Source: Cytophagaceae bacterium (GTDB lineage Bacteria; Bacteroidota; Bacteroidia; Cytophagales; Flexibacteraceae). Taken from it: DNA of 64,000 bases. The notes under the pieces were generated by a model. The model ran no database searches, was not told the origin of the DNA, and worked only from the letters and a program-made list of their open reading frames with translations. Positions 28,702 through 36,947 of this stretch are shown piece by piece. The DNA lies in the NCBI GenBank assembly GCA_027490155.1, contig JAIXYP010000060.1, forward strand, positions 1 through 64,000, in the 5' to 3' direction. The first letter of the stretch is position 1. Every line of letters begins with the position of its first letter. Both the position numbers and the translations under genes were made by a program.

Positions 28702-29457
28702 CTAGGCGGCCTTACCTTCGACACTTTGACGGATGCTACGGCTCAGCTCAAAAATATAGGCCCATGTCCGTTTTATGAGCTTGATGCGCGTGCGGAAACT
28801 TCCACCTCCTTTGGCCTCACCATGCATCCGTTGGCGGAAATAGACTGGTATCTCCGCAATGGTGCCACGCTTATGAGCCCAGTAAAGTGCATACAGGTCC
28901 AGCGAAAAATCATCTGGTGCACCCTTGGCTAGGTATTGGTCAAAAAACTGACGGCTAAAGAGCTTAGGCTGCGCATTGACATCATCGAGCGCTACCCCAA
29001 GCGCAAATGAGGCCACTACCTGCATGCCGAAGGTAAAAAACTGCTCGGCAGCGGCGCGATTGCGACGTTTGCCTTTCACAAACATCATCGGGTTGTTGGC
29101 CTGGAGATAGACATCAAACGCTGTCAATACGTCTAGAGGATCTGTCTGCATATCCGCATGAGTCCAGGCCAATACATCGCCTTTGGCGGTACGTAGGCCC
29201 GACATAATGCCATAGCCATACCCTTTGTTGACTGGCACGTGATGGAGGCGAAGTCGGGGATCAGCAGCCGCAGCTAGTGTTTGGGCAAAAACCTCCGCTG
29301 AGTTGTCCTTAGAGCCATTATTGACCAAGATCACTTCCACATCCTGCCTAGTGGCCAACACCTCCGCAAACCGACTGACAATCAGGGGCACATTGCCAGC
29401 CTCGTTGTAACAGGGCACAACAATGCTTAGCAACTTGGGTGGATTGGTCTGGGACAT
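28702..29457 (-). CDS. GT2 family glycosyltransferase (DPM1/ArnC-like)
   Basis: Glycosyltransferase of 251 residues. It has the GT-A start LSIVVPCYNEAGNVPLI (about 10-26), the VNNGSKDNS nucleotide site (about 46-54) and a metal-binding THADMQTDP (about 93-101). The QTDP pattern and the short length place it with dolichol- or undecaprenyl-phosphate sugar transferases, but the C-terminal membrane helices of ArnC are missing, so it is soluble or peripheral. It follows two nucleotidyltransferase genes on the same strand (38-base gap), which could make its activated donor. Confidence 0.82.
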   Translation of the reverse strand: MSQTNPPKLLSIVVPCYNEAGNVPLIVSRFAEVLATRQDVEVILVNNGSKDNSAEVFAQTLAAAADPRLRLHHVPVNKGYGYGIMSGLRTAKGDVLAWTHADMQTDPLDVLTAFDVYLQANNPMMFVKGKRRNRAAAEQFFTFGMQVVASFALGVALDDVNAQPKLFSRQFFDQYLAKGAPDDFSLDLYALYWAHKRGTIAEIPVYFRQRMHGEAKGGGSFRTRIKLIKRTWAYIFELSRSIRQSVEGKAA

Positions 29458-29495
29458 GAGCGTTACTGGTATAGCGACTATAGGAGGCGATCAGA

Positions 29496-30293
29496 TTAAC
29501 CTGGGATGGTCACTTGATTAGGCCCACTGTAAGGATGAAAAGATTCTAGACGGAAAAATGACTCCCAGTACATAAAGGTCCTGAGGTCATTTGGTGTGCC
29601 CCAACAAACATACTGGTCGATCTCAAACACCTTGACCTTATAGCCAGCTTCGATCACCTCATTGATGGACTCGTCCACATAAAACTCATTGTTGACACGG
29701 CGGTTTTTCTGGATCATACGCTCAGCAGCCTCTACAAATAGACTTCCGTGCCTAAACCAAAATGCACCAACAACGGCATGGTCACGGATGGGGTCTGTAC
29801 TAATCGGCACCTTGACTGATACCTTGGAGGCAACTTGGTCGGCATCGACTGCCACCCAACCATATTGTTGTGGTTTGGGCACAACAGTTACATTGTTCCG
29901 GAAAGTAAAGACCAGACAGTCAGCATCCTTGGCGGCTTCTTCAAACCGCTGACGATCATACTGCATACCATTGTCACTAGCCCCAATCAGCAGTGCTTGG
30001 TCATTGTTGATCAGCTCCTTGGCCAACAGACAGGTACTTGCTTGGCCCTCAGTCAGGGCATCCACCGTGATGATAGCTGCCTCTGGGTAATATTGGTGCA
30101 CGGCCTGATCGATCCGATACTGATCAATATGGAAGGCCCGGCAGATGAAGATGTATTGGTCAGCTACTGGCAGGCTAGCTGCTGCCTGAATTACCATCGG
30201 TTTGCCAAGGACGTCAAGCAAAGGCTTAGGTGTGGTATAACCCTCCTGTTGAAAACGCGAACCTTCGCCCGCCATAGGAATGAGTGCTATCAT
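29496..30293 (-). CDS. Sugar-phosphate nucleotidyltransferase-like protein, copy 2 of a tandem pair
   Basis: Predicted cytoplasmic nucleotidyltransferase of 265 residues that would join a sugar phosphate to a nucleotide. It starts with the activator loop ALIPMAGEGSRF (a variant of G-x-G-x-R) followed by TTPKPLLDVLGKPM with the conserved Lys. Further on are LTEGQAST (about 91-98), a metal-site Asp in LIGASDNG (about 118-125), and NNEFYVDESIN with WGTPNDL near the end. It shares this layout with the gene six bases upstream, so the pair arose by duplication and is translated together. Which sugar and nucleotide are used is not readable. Confidence 0.78.
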   Translation of the reverse strand: MIALIPMAGEGSRFQQEGYTTPKPLLDVLGKPMVIQAAASLPVADQYIFICRAFHIDQYRIDQAVHQYYPEAAIITVDALTEGQASTCLLAKELINNDQALLIGASDNGMQYDRQRFEEAAKDADCLVFTFRNNVTVVPKPQQYGWVAVDADQVASKVSVKVPISTDPIRDHAVVGAFWFRHGSLFVEAAERMIQKNRRVNNEFYVDESINEVIEAGYKVKVFEIDQYVCWGTPNDLRTFMYWESFFRLESFHPYSGPNQVTIPG

Positions 30294-30299
30294 GGTCGT

Positions 30300-31118
30300 C
30301 TAGGCTAGGGATTGGGTTGAAGGCTGTATTGAATTTGGGGCAAACTGCTGGGCATAGTCAGTAAAGATGCGCTGCCAATATTGGTACTCCTCAAAGTCTT
30401 CGGGGGTACCCCATTGGCAAAAGTGCGATACCCGATCATAGATCAAGGTCCTGAGGCCATCGGCTTGCATCAAGTTATAGACCAAGCTGCTGTAGTACTC
30501 GCCATTGAGGTTGATGTCCTTATCCAGCATTTGCTGGTAATATTTTTTCAGGATAGCACCAGTCCGCATATAGTAGGTGCCGCCAGACTGTGGGCTTTGG
30601 GACTTATCTGCTGTGAAACTATACTTTTCACGGATCTCGATCATCCAGTTGTCTTGATCCACAAGGCAGCTGGCATAGTAGTTATTGGGGTGTAGCAAGT
30701 GGGGATGGAAACCTTTGTAGCAGGGTATGCCACCATCCGCACCACTAGTCTCCATTGTCTGCTTAAAGTCCTGATAATCCCAGCGCATGTAGAAGTCACA
30801 GTAGTTGACAATGCAGGGTTTGGTATCATCAATATGATCAAATACCTGGGTCACCGCCCAAACTGGCCCCTTTTTTGCACCCTCGATGCCGATCACCCTC
30901 CCAGTTGGCATCAGCTGACCCAAAACTTGCGCCATATCGGTGTTGTCCAGATGAGACTGCCGACAGATAAACAAAAAATCATGCTCACCGGGGAACAAGC
31001 TGATCACAAACTCAATGATACGGCGGTTGTCAAAGACCGGGATCATGGGTTTGAGGTCCTGATAACCAACGGACCGAAACCGTGATCCTTCGCCCGACAT
31101 AGGGATGATGATTTGCAT
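30300..31118 (-). CDS. Sugar-phosphate nucleotidyltransferase-like protein, copy 1 of a tandem pair
   Basis: Paralog of the following gene, 272 residues. It has IIPMSGEGSRF then LKPMIPVFDNRRI, FLFICRQSHLD (compare FICRAFHID in the partner), EGAKKGPVWAV, the metal-site Asp in NYCDFYMRWD, and NGEYYSSLVYN with CQWGTPEDFEEYQYWQ at the end. The two proteins differ most in the sugar-binding middle part, suggesting different substrates or a heteromer. It is first of three cotranscribed genes (this, copy 2, GT2) and is divergent from the polysaccharide deacetylase gene. Confidence 0.78.
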   Translation of the reverse strand: MQIIIPMSGEGSRFRSVGYQDLKPMIPVFDNRRIIEFVISLFPGEHDFLFICRQSHLDNTDMAQVLGQLMPTGRVIGIEGAKKGPVWAVTQVFDHIDDTKPCIVNYCDFYMRWDYQDFKQTMETSGADGGIPCYKGFHPHLLHPNNYYASCLVDQDNWMIEIREKYSFTADKSQSPQSGGTYYMRTGAILKKYYQQMLDKDINLNGEYYSSLVYNLMQADGLRTLIYDRVSHFCQWGTPEDFEEYQYWQRIFTDYAQQFAPNSIQPSTQSLA

Positions 31119-31245
31119 ATTGCCTAGCCCCAGACCTAAGTTATTGACCGAGGGCCATAGGGGCTACAAAACAACACTAGTACGGGCATACCGCCAACCT
31201 TTTAGACACAACTTATTCTGGCTGGCAGAGGCAAAATTTAGCCCC

Positions 31246-31253
31246 TATATTTG
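31246..31253 (+). promoter_or_regulatory. -7 promoter element of the polysaccharide deacetylase gene
   Basis: TATATTTG is an exact TAnnTTTG match ending 22 bases before the ATG at 31276. Upstream, CTGG at about the right distance is only a weak -33 element. The position argues for the downstream start codon. Confidence 0.5.
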
Positions 31254-31275
31254 TACAGCTTTAGGACACACATTT

Positions 31276-32598
31276 ATGACGATCGCGAAAACGATACTCC
31301 TCTTTAATCTTGCCTTGATAGGCACCATCACTAGTCTTAAGGCCCAAGTAGTGGTCGCCAACTGGCCGAATGGCAAAAAAGCAGCCTTGTCCATCACTTT
31401 TGACGACAATTGCCCTGGCCAGTTTACCCATGCTAGGCCCGCCCTTGATGCCCGAGGCTACAAAGGCACCTTTTTCGTGATCACAGGGGGTAGCCAATGT
31501 GGACTTAGAGATTGGGACACCCTACGTTCCGTGGCCCGTGCTGGGCACGAAATCGGTAGTCACTCCGTCACCCATCCACAGCTCCAGACCCTTGACACTG
31601 CGCGCATAGGAGCCGAGCTGCGCGACTCGCACGCCGAGATCCAGCGGCAGATCCCAAACCTACCAACCAAACTAACCATCGCATGGCCAAGTGGCCGTGG
31701 TGGAGGTAGTACTCGTAAAGAAGATACCATCCGGATGATTGCCGGCCCTTATTACCTTGCTGGTCGTAGTGCAAGCAGTGGTCAAGGTTGGGATAGCTAT
31801 ACAGCTTACCTTAATCCCTTCTTCAAGAACTATTATTTACAAGTTGGCACCTACCTTCAAGGACCATCAGTTACGGGTGCTGCATTTGGACAGACCATTC
31901 GTGCTTGCCTCAATGCAGGTGGGTTGATGTCCTTACTTTATCACGGCATCGAGACGGGTGGTTTCAACAACATCCCGATAACCCTGTTTGAAGAGCACCT
32001 TGACACCCTAGCTAACCATCCTGATCTCTGGATCACGACTTTTGGGCAGATGTTGCGCTACCACAACCAGGCCCGCCAAACGACGGTCACCAACGTTACA
32101 AGTTCGAACACATACTACGGTTTTACCCTGGCGGATACCCTCAACGCTACTGACTATGACGAAACCCTGACCATCAAGCTGGATGTAGCCTCAACTGGTA
32201 TTGTCCAGACAGGCAATTATGACCTAGATATTGACGGGCAACGCACAGGATATCGTTATATCGGCACCAGTGACACTATCATTTTCAATGCCAAACGTGG
32301 TCAAAGGATCAATCTTAGCACTGTGGTTGGCCTAGCTAACCGCTGGAGCCCTAACTGGACCCTGAGCCCCATGCCTGCACAAGGCACTCTCATATTGAGG
32401 GATAACGGTGGGCAATCAATTCCTTCAGGGACCTATACACTGCAAGATCAGCTGGGTCGGATTGTAACCGAACAACAAGTTCAGCAATCGACCAATTCCG
32501 TCAACCTTGATGTTACAGATCTGCCATCAGGTTTGTACACCCTCAGGATCAAATCAGCTTCAGGCTTTTATAGCAATAAAGTAATCGTCCAGAAATAG
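31276..32598 (+). CDS. T9SS-secreted polysaccharide deacetylase (NodB-like)
   Basis: Secreted deacetylase of 440 residues acting on acetylated sugars such as chitin, xylan or a surface glycan. ATG at 31276 gives a clean signal peptide (MTIAKTILLFNLALIGTI, cleavage near KAQ); the frame is open further upstream, but that part overlaps the divergent gene. The NodB fold shows SITFDDN with catalytic and metal Asp (41-44) and the metal pair HSVTH (96-100). A beta-rich middle region (about 270-355) follows, then a C-terminal type A sorting domain (ILRDNGGQ through NKVIVQK, the last 75 residues). The sorting domain lacks the usual YPNP start and is a diverged form. Confidence 0.85.
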   Translation: MTIAKTILLFNLALIGTITSLKAQVVVANWPNGKKAALSITFDDNCPGQFTHARPALDARGYKGTFFVITGGSQCGLRDWDTLRSVARAGHEIGSHSVTHPQLQTLDTARIGAELRDSHAEIQRQIPNLPTKLTIAWPSGRGGGSTRKEDTIRMIAGPYYLAGRSASSGQGWDSYTAYLNPFFKNYYLQVGTYLQGPSVTGAAFGQTIRACLNAGGLMSLLYHGIETGGFNNIPITLFEEHLDTLANHPDLWITTFGQMLRYHNQARQTTVTNVTSSNTYYGFTLADTLNATDYDETLTIKLDVASTGIVQTGNYDLDIDGQRTGYRYIGTSDTIIFNAKRGQRINLSTVVGLANRWSPNWTLSPMPAQGTLILRDNGGQSIPSGTYTLQDQLGRIVTEQQVQQSTNSVNLDVTDLPSGLYTLRIKSASGFYSNKVIVQK

Positions 32599-32721
32599 TT
32601 CCCTATTGCTGCCTTGATTCCTACTAACCATGGTCGATACCAAGGTACGAATTTACATCATTCGCATATTTAAGACTGCAACCCCTACCCTAATGAGGTT
32701 GCTCAATCCCTATCTTCAGTT

Positions 32722-34239
32722 TTGGCACAGCTAACGCCCCATCTAGCTCAGATTCAAGAGCCCAATCGTAACTTTTTTGTCCCGACCGAAGCCTCTTTTA
32801 ATTATCCAGAAAAGATCCTCCAGTTTGGTACTGGCGTCCTACTGCGTGGCCTGATTGACTACTTTGTGGACAAGGCCAACAAACAAGGCCTCTTTGAAGG
32901 ACGGATTGTGATCGTCAAATCGATGGCTAGCACCGGAGTGGACGATTTTGCCCTTCAAGGCAGCGTTTTTACACAGCTAATTAAGGGTATAGAGCAAGGC
33001 GAACTGGTTGAGCAGACCTGGATCAATAATAGTATCAGTCGGGTATTGTCTGCACAGAGCCAATGGAACGAAATCTTAGGCTTGGCCTCAAACCCTGATC
33101 TTTCGATAATCGTCAGCAACACCACCGAGGTAGGCATACAATTCGTGCCGGAGCTATTGCAAGCTGGCCAGCCACCAGTATCCTTCCCAGGCAAACTATT
33201 GGCATTCTTACTTGCCCGTTACCAAAGCCAAGGTGGCAGCAAAGCCCAAGGCTTCACCATCGTGCCGACCGAGTTAATCGTAGGTAACGGCACTAAACTT
33301 AAGGAAATCGTCCTGAAGCTTGCAGCGCATAACAACCTTGAAGCCGAGTTCCAGAACTGGGTAGCTACAGGCAACAGTTTTTGTAACTCATTGGTCGATC
33401 GCATTGTACCAGGCAAACCTTCGTCTGATGTCGTCAAGGCGCTTGAGGTGGAGCTTGGGTATGAAGATAACCTTTTGATCATCTCCGAGGTCTATCGCCT
33501 TTGGGCCATCGAAGGTGGAGCAGAAGTACGCCAGGCGCTCGGTTTTGCTGCGGCTGACCCAGGCGTTGTGATTAGTGAAGACATCACACCCTACCGGGAG
33601 CGAAAACTGCGTTTGCTTAATGGCATACACACCATCTCAGTAGCCTTGGCCTACCTTGCTGGTAAGGAAACTGTATTGGATATGATGACAGACCCTGAGC
33701 TGGCTCAATTCGTCGAGCGGGTAGCACATGAGGAGTTTGTACCATCGGTGCGAGTGGATCAGGCTTCGGCTACCACTTTTGCCAATGAGGTTCTCGATCG
33801 TTTCCGGAATCCTCACATTGTCCATCCGCTGATTAACATCACCCTGCAGTACAGCAGCAAAATGGCCATGCGTAATGTGCAAACCCTGCTTAACTACGTG
33901 GTAGATCATGAAAGGGCACCACGACTGTTTGCCCTAGGTTTTGCAGCCTATCTTGTCTTTAGCAAGGTGGAAGCCGAACGTGATGGCAACTATTTCGGTA
34001 ACAGGAAACAGGCAGAGTACCCTATCAAGGATGATCGTGCAGCTGTGTTGGCCAAACATTGGGCAGGATATAACAATGATGCTGCGCCAGTCGTACGAGC
34101 CCTTTTGGCAGAACAGGAGATTTGGGGGCTTGACCTCAACACAGTTGCTGACTTTGCGGACTTGGTGATTGCTGACGTGACCTCTTTGTTATCAGATGGA
34201 GCCTCGAATACATTGCGCCACGTTCTCAGCATCAAATAG
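32722..34239 (+). CDS. uxaB: Tagaturonate reductase (mannitol dehydrogenase family)
   Basis: Cytoplasmic NAD-dependent oxidoreductase of 505 residues, best matched to tagaturonate reductase, which reduces tagaturonate to altronate in galacturonate breakdown. The Rossmann entry is ILQFGTGVLLRG (about 31-42), and the C-terminal domain has EDITPYRERKLRLLNGIHT (about 290-308), the Lys/His region typical of the long-chain polyol dehydrogenases. The start is TTG; an ATG 29 bases upstream is in another frame. No uxaA or uxaC is present here. Its substrate links it to the pectin-type hydrolases at 40-50 kb. Fructuronate or mannitol dehydrogenase are the alternatives. Confidence 0.82.
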   Translation: MAQLTPHLAQIQEPNRNFFVPTEASFNYPEKILQFGTGVLLRGLIDYFVDKANKQGLFEGRIVIVKSMASTGVDDFALQGSVFTQLIKGIEQGELVEQTWINNSISRVLSAQSQWNEILGLASNPDLSIIVSNTTEVGIQFVPELLQAGQPPVSFPGKLLAFLLARYQSQGGSKAQGFTIVPTELIVGNGTKLKEIVLKLAAHNNLEAEFQNWVATGNSFCNSLVDRIVPGKPSSDVVKALEVELGYEDNLLIISEVYRLWAIEGGAEVRQALGFAAADPGVVISEDITPYRERKLRLLNGIHTISVALAYLAGKETVLDMMTDPELAQFVERVAHEEFVPSVRVDQASATTFANEVLDRFRNPHIVHPLINITLQYSSKMAMRNVQTLLNYVVDHERAPRLFALGFAAYLVFSKVEAERDGNYFGNRKQAEYPIKDDRAAVLAKHWAGYNNDAAPVVRALLAEQEIWGLDLNTVADFADLVIADVTSLLSDGASNTLRHVLSIK

Positions 34240-34270
34240 GGTTTAAGCTGCAAAAGCTCTGACCTAACAT

Positions 34271-34313
34271 AACCGCTAAGTTCATTACCCTAAGGGAAAT
34301 GGACTTAGCGGTT
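34271..34313. terminator. Bidirectional terminator between uxaB and the SGNH gene
   Basis: A 16-base-pair stem, AACCGCTAAGTTCATT (34271-34286) with AATGGACTTAGCGGTT (34298-34313), has one wobble and a small inner CCC/GGG stem. It is followed by TGATTTTG on the plus strand. Its right arm contains the stop codon of the convergent gene at 34305. Confidence 0.72.
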
Positions 34314-35264
34314 TGATTTTGAATCTAACCGCAATAGGGCCTGGTTGATCTCATGGGTAACGGACTGTGCCCCAGCTGCACTCAGGTGATCCACATCCGA
34401 GAACATCTGATCTGCCATCAGCGGGGAGCCATCAAGGTCCAGAAAGGGAACTTTGTGGCCTGCATTCAAAGTTTGGATTATGCTATCAGTCTTATGACGA
34501 TAGGTCTCTTGCTCCAGGGCACGATAGTGGTCATGGACAGGCAAACGCACCAATAAGAGCCCAATACCTTTGGCTTGGCAGTATTGCCTTATGGACTCCA
34601 AGGCAACGATATTGCCAGATAGGTTGGCCATAGACATAGCCCGATGGTGCTCCTTTATTCGCTGACTAGCATTAGCAGGTGTGAGATCAAAACTAGCAGC
34701 CGCGGGCATAGACTGGAACCCATCGGCAGCCAGCCCCTTAGCCTCAGTAATGGCAGGGTTTAGGACCATGCGTATTGACAAACGGGAGCCGTAGAGGGCA
34801 ATATAGCTCACCATCGGGAGGGACAAATAGCTAACTGATTCTGGTTTAAAATGGTGGTAACGGGCATAAAAATAAGCCCTGATTGGGTCAGCTTGCTCAA
34901 GGTCTTCGTATAGGCTGAAGTAACTAATCGGCACCACCACCCAACGAAGCTTGGGCATATTCCGAGTATATACCTCCAGCAAAGCTTGATCAAACTTGAG
35001 TGTCTGGCTGACATTGGCCAAGTTGTAAGTTGGCAATGTCATCAGCGCTGGGTTGATCCCTTTAAGCGCATGGCTACTACCAAGGACCAATGCTTCGGTC
35101 CCCATCGCTTGGCTAGCGCCTTGGTCTTTGATGGCATAACTATTCGGGATAAGCGAAAGGCGCCACTCAATAACCAACAAACCCAGAACTAAGGGCGTCG
35201 CAAAGACAACTAACCTAAAGGCCAATCCCCAATTGTTTCGTGGTGCCAAACTTTTTGAAAACAT
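34305..35264 (-). CDS. SGNH/DltD-like partner of the MBOAT O-acyltransferase
   Basis: Membrane-anchored periplasmic protein of 319 residues. One N-terminal helix (about 15-33) is followed by an SGNH-type domain with LVLGSSHALKG (catalytic Ser of block I near residue 62) and the end block SDVDHLSAAG with Asp and His (near 290-296). Block II/III motifs are degenerate, as in DltD, AlgX and related proteins that move an acyl group from an MBOAT protein to a polymer. Its start is 37 bases after the stop of the MBOAT gene, so the two form an operon. The acyl group and acceptor glycan are unknown. Confidence 0.72.
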   Translation of the reverse strand: MFSKSLAPRNNWGLAFRLVVFATPLVLGLLVIEWRLSLIPNSYAIKDQGASQAMGTEALVLGSSHALKGINPALMTLPTYNLANVSQTLKFDQALLEVYTRNMPKLRWVVVPISYFSLYEDLEQADPIRAYFYARYHHFKPESVSYLSLPMVSYIALYGSRLSIRMVLNPAITEAKGLAADGFQSMPAAASFDLTPANASQRIKEHHRAMSMANLSGNIVALESIRQYCQAKGIGLLLVRLPVHDHYRALEQETYRHKTDSIIQTLNAGHKVPFLDLDGSPLMADQMFSDVDHLSAAGAQSVTHEINQALLRLDSKSNR

Positions 35265-35301
35265 CCTGGTCTGCCTTAGGTCCTAGCTGTTGACTTTGTT
35301 G

Positions 35302-36738
35302 TTAAAACTGAAAATAAATGAAACTTCGGCTACCCGTCTGGCCAAAAAAGATGATCGCCAAGATTAAGCCGTAATAAATACCGTACCTCAAGAAACGCCC
35401 TTGTATCGCAAGCCAAGAAGTAAACCCACGATGTTGCAGGCCCACACTCATGCCCAACATCCCGAGCAATAACGCCCAATTGATCAACCAGTCAGCTATT
35501 GTAAAAGGCATAGCCAAAACCTGATCTACCCCATCAACATTCCAACCCATAAACAAATTGATCACCATTGTCACTCCATCAGACACGGTATTGGCCCTAA
35601 AGAAAATCCAGGCCATAACAACGCCTGCAAAGGTCAGCATCGGGAATAAAAGGTCAGACACGAAGGGGGTAAGTTGTTGGTCATCATCATCTTTGTCTTT
35701 GGTCAACTCCAGGAAAAGCTGATGTACAAATTGGTAGAAGGCATGTAAGGCTCCCCAAACAACAAAGGTATAGTTGGCACCATGCCACAAACCACTTATG
35801 ACGAACGTAATTGCTAGATTGAGCTGTTTGCGCCAGAACCCCAATCGATTACCCCCAAGCGGAATGTAAACGTAGTCGCGAAGCCAAGAGCTGAGGCTGA
35901 TATGCCAACGGCGCCAAAAGTCAGCTATGTTGGCTGCTGCATAGGGATAGTTGAAGTTTTCCATCAACCGAAAACCCATGATCTGAGCAGCCCCACGTGC
36001 TATGTCTGTATATCCGCTAAAGTCGCAAAATATCTGGAGTGTAAAAAACAATGCTCCTACCATTACTGAAGGTCCCATAGCGGTATCAGGATGCGCAAAC
36101 ACATCATCCACCACCAGCGCCAACCGGTCTGCAATTACCACTTTTTTGAAAAGCCCCCAGAGCATTAAGCGTAGCCCATTGGTTGCCATCCGGTAGGTAA
36201 ACTGGTGTCGCTCCCGAAACTGGTGGAGCAGCTGTTGCGGTCGCTCGATGGGGCCTGCTACCAACTGTGGGTAGAACAGAACGTAAAGTGCAAAGATCCC
36301 TAAATGACGCTCTGGTATTTGGTTGCGCTTATAGATCTCAATGGTGTATCCCATAGCCTGCAACGTATGGAAACTAAGGCCGATCGGTAGTAGCCAATGC
36401 AGGGTACCCAAAGTGGAGGGCAATAGGCCAACATCCTGCAGAATGGTCGTGAAAAAGGTCAGGTATTTGAACAAGACCAAAATCCCGACATTGGCGGCTA
36501 TGCTCAGCCAAAGCCATTGTTTCCGCCGATGGCCTTCGCTGGCATCTATCCGCAAGCCTACCCAATAGTCGATCAAGATTGTCCCTAGCAATATCAAGAT
36601 ATAGGCCGGGACAAATGACATATAAAACGCACAACTCGCACCTAGCAGCAAAGTCCACCTATACTTATGCGGAAGCAGAAAGTAGCTGGGGGTCACGACC
36701 AAGAAAAATAGGCAGAATTGCAGCGAATTAAAAAGCAC
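35302..36738 (-). CDS. MBOAT family membrane O-acyltransferase (AlgI-like)
   Basis: Polytopic inner-membrane acyltransferase of 478 residues from the chosen GTG start, giving M-LFNSLQF as in AlgI homologs; the frame is open back to 36870, but that part runs through an inverted repeat. About ten helices are visible. The conserved block DFWRRWHISLSSWLRDYVYIPL and the catalytic SGLWHGANYTF with its invariant His are intact. AlgI-type enzymes pass acetyl or other acyl groups across the membrane for O-acylation of exopolysaccharide. The SGNH-like protein downstream would be the periplasmic partner. Confidence 0.9.
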   Translation of the reverse strand: MLFNSLQFCLFFLVVTPSYFLLPHKYRWTLLLGASCAFYMSFVPAYILILLGTILIDYWVGLRIDASEGHRRKQWLWLSIAANVGILVLFKYLTFFTTILQDVGLLPSTLGTLHWLLPIGLSFHTLQAMGYTIEIYKRNQIPERHLGIFALYVLFYPQLVAGPIERPQQLLHQFRERHQFTYRMATNGLRLMLWGLFKKVVIADRLALVVDDVFAHPDTAMGPSVMVGALFFTLQIFCDFSGYTDIARGAAQIMGFRLMENFNYPYAAANIADFWRRWHISLSSWLRDYVYIPLGGNRLGFWRKQLNLAITFVISGLWHGANYTFVVWGALHAFYQFVHQLFLELTKDKDDDDQQLTPFVSDLLFPMLTFAGVVMAWIFFRANTVSDGVTMVINLFMGWNVDGVDQVLAMPFTIADWLINWALLLGMLGMSVGLQHRGFTSWLAIQGRFLRYGIYYGLILAIIFFGQTGSRSFIYFQF

Positions 36739-36847
36739 AAGTTTGTCGGCTGACCAGGTTGTAAGGCTCTTGATGTCATCGGTCAGAAAACATGGGCAAG
36801 CTAATAAGCAATGCCCGAGTGTCCTACCCAATTGCATGTAAAACAGA

Positions 36848-36894
36848 TAGCCCTGATCAAAATCTCGCACTGGGCCAGACCTTGATCAGGGCTA
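36848..36894 (-). terminator. Perfect 13-base-pair inverted repeat after the protease gene
   Basis: TAGCCCTGATCAA (36848-36860) pairs perfectly with TTGATCAGGGCTA (36882-36894) across a 21-base loop, 54 bases beyond the protease stop codon. On the minus strand it is followed by a poor T tract (CTGTTTTACA), so termination may be inefficient. A role in RNA stability or as a protein site is also possible. Confidence 0.5.
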
Positions 36895-36947
36895 CTTAGG
36901 TTATCACTATTACCGTTTACCAGAAACTAGTGCCGGCTATGGGCAGA

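Noticed and set aside
28444-28932. 162-codon plus-strand frame over the thioredoxin and GT2 genes
   Set aside because: It overlaps two well-supported genes on the other strand and its translation has no recognisable pattern.
29835-30308. 157-codon plus-strand frame over the nucleotidyltransferase gene
   Set aside because: It is a shadow of a gene with clear catalytic motifs and has no start context or domain.
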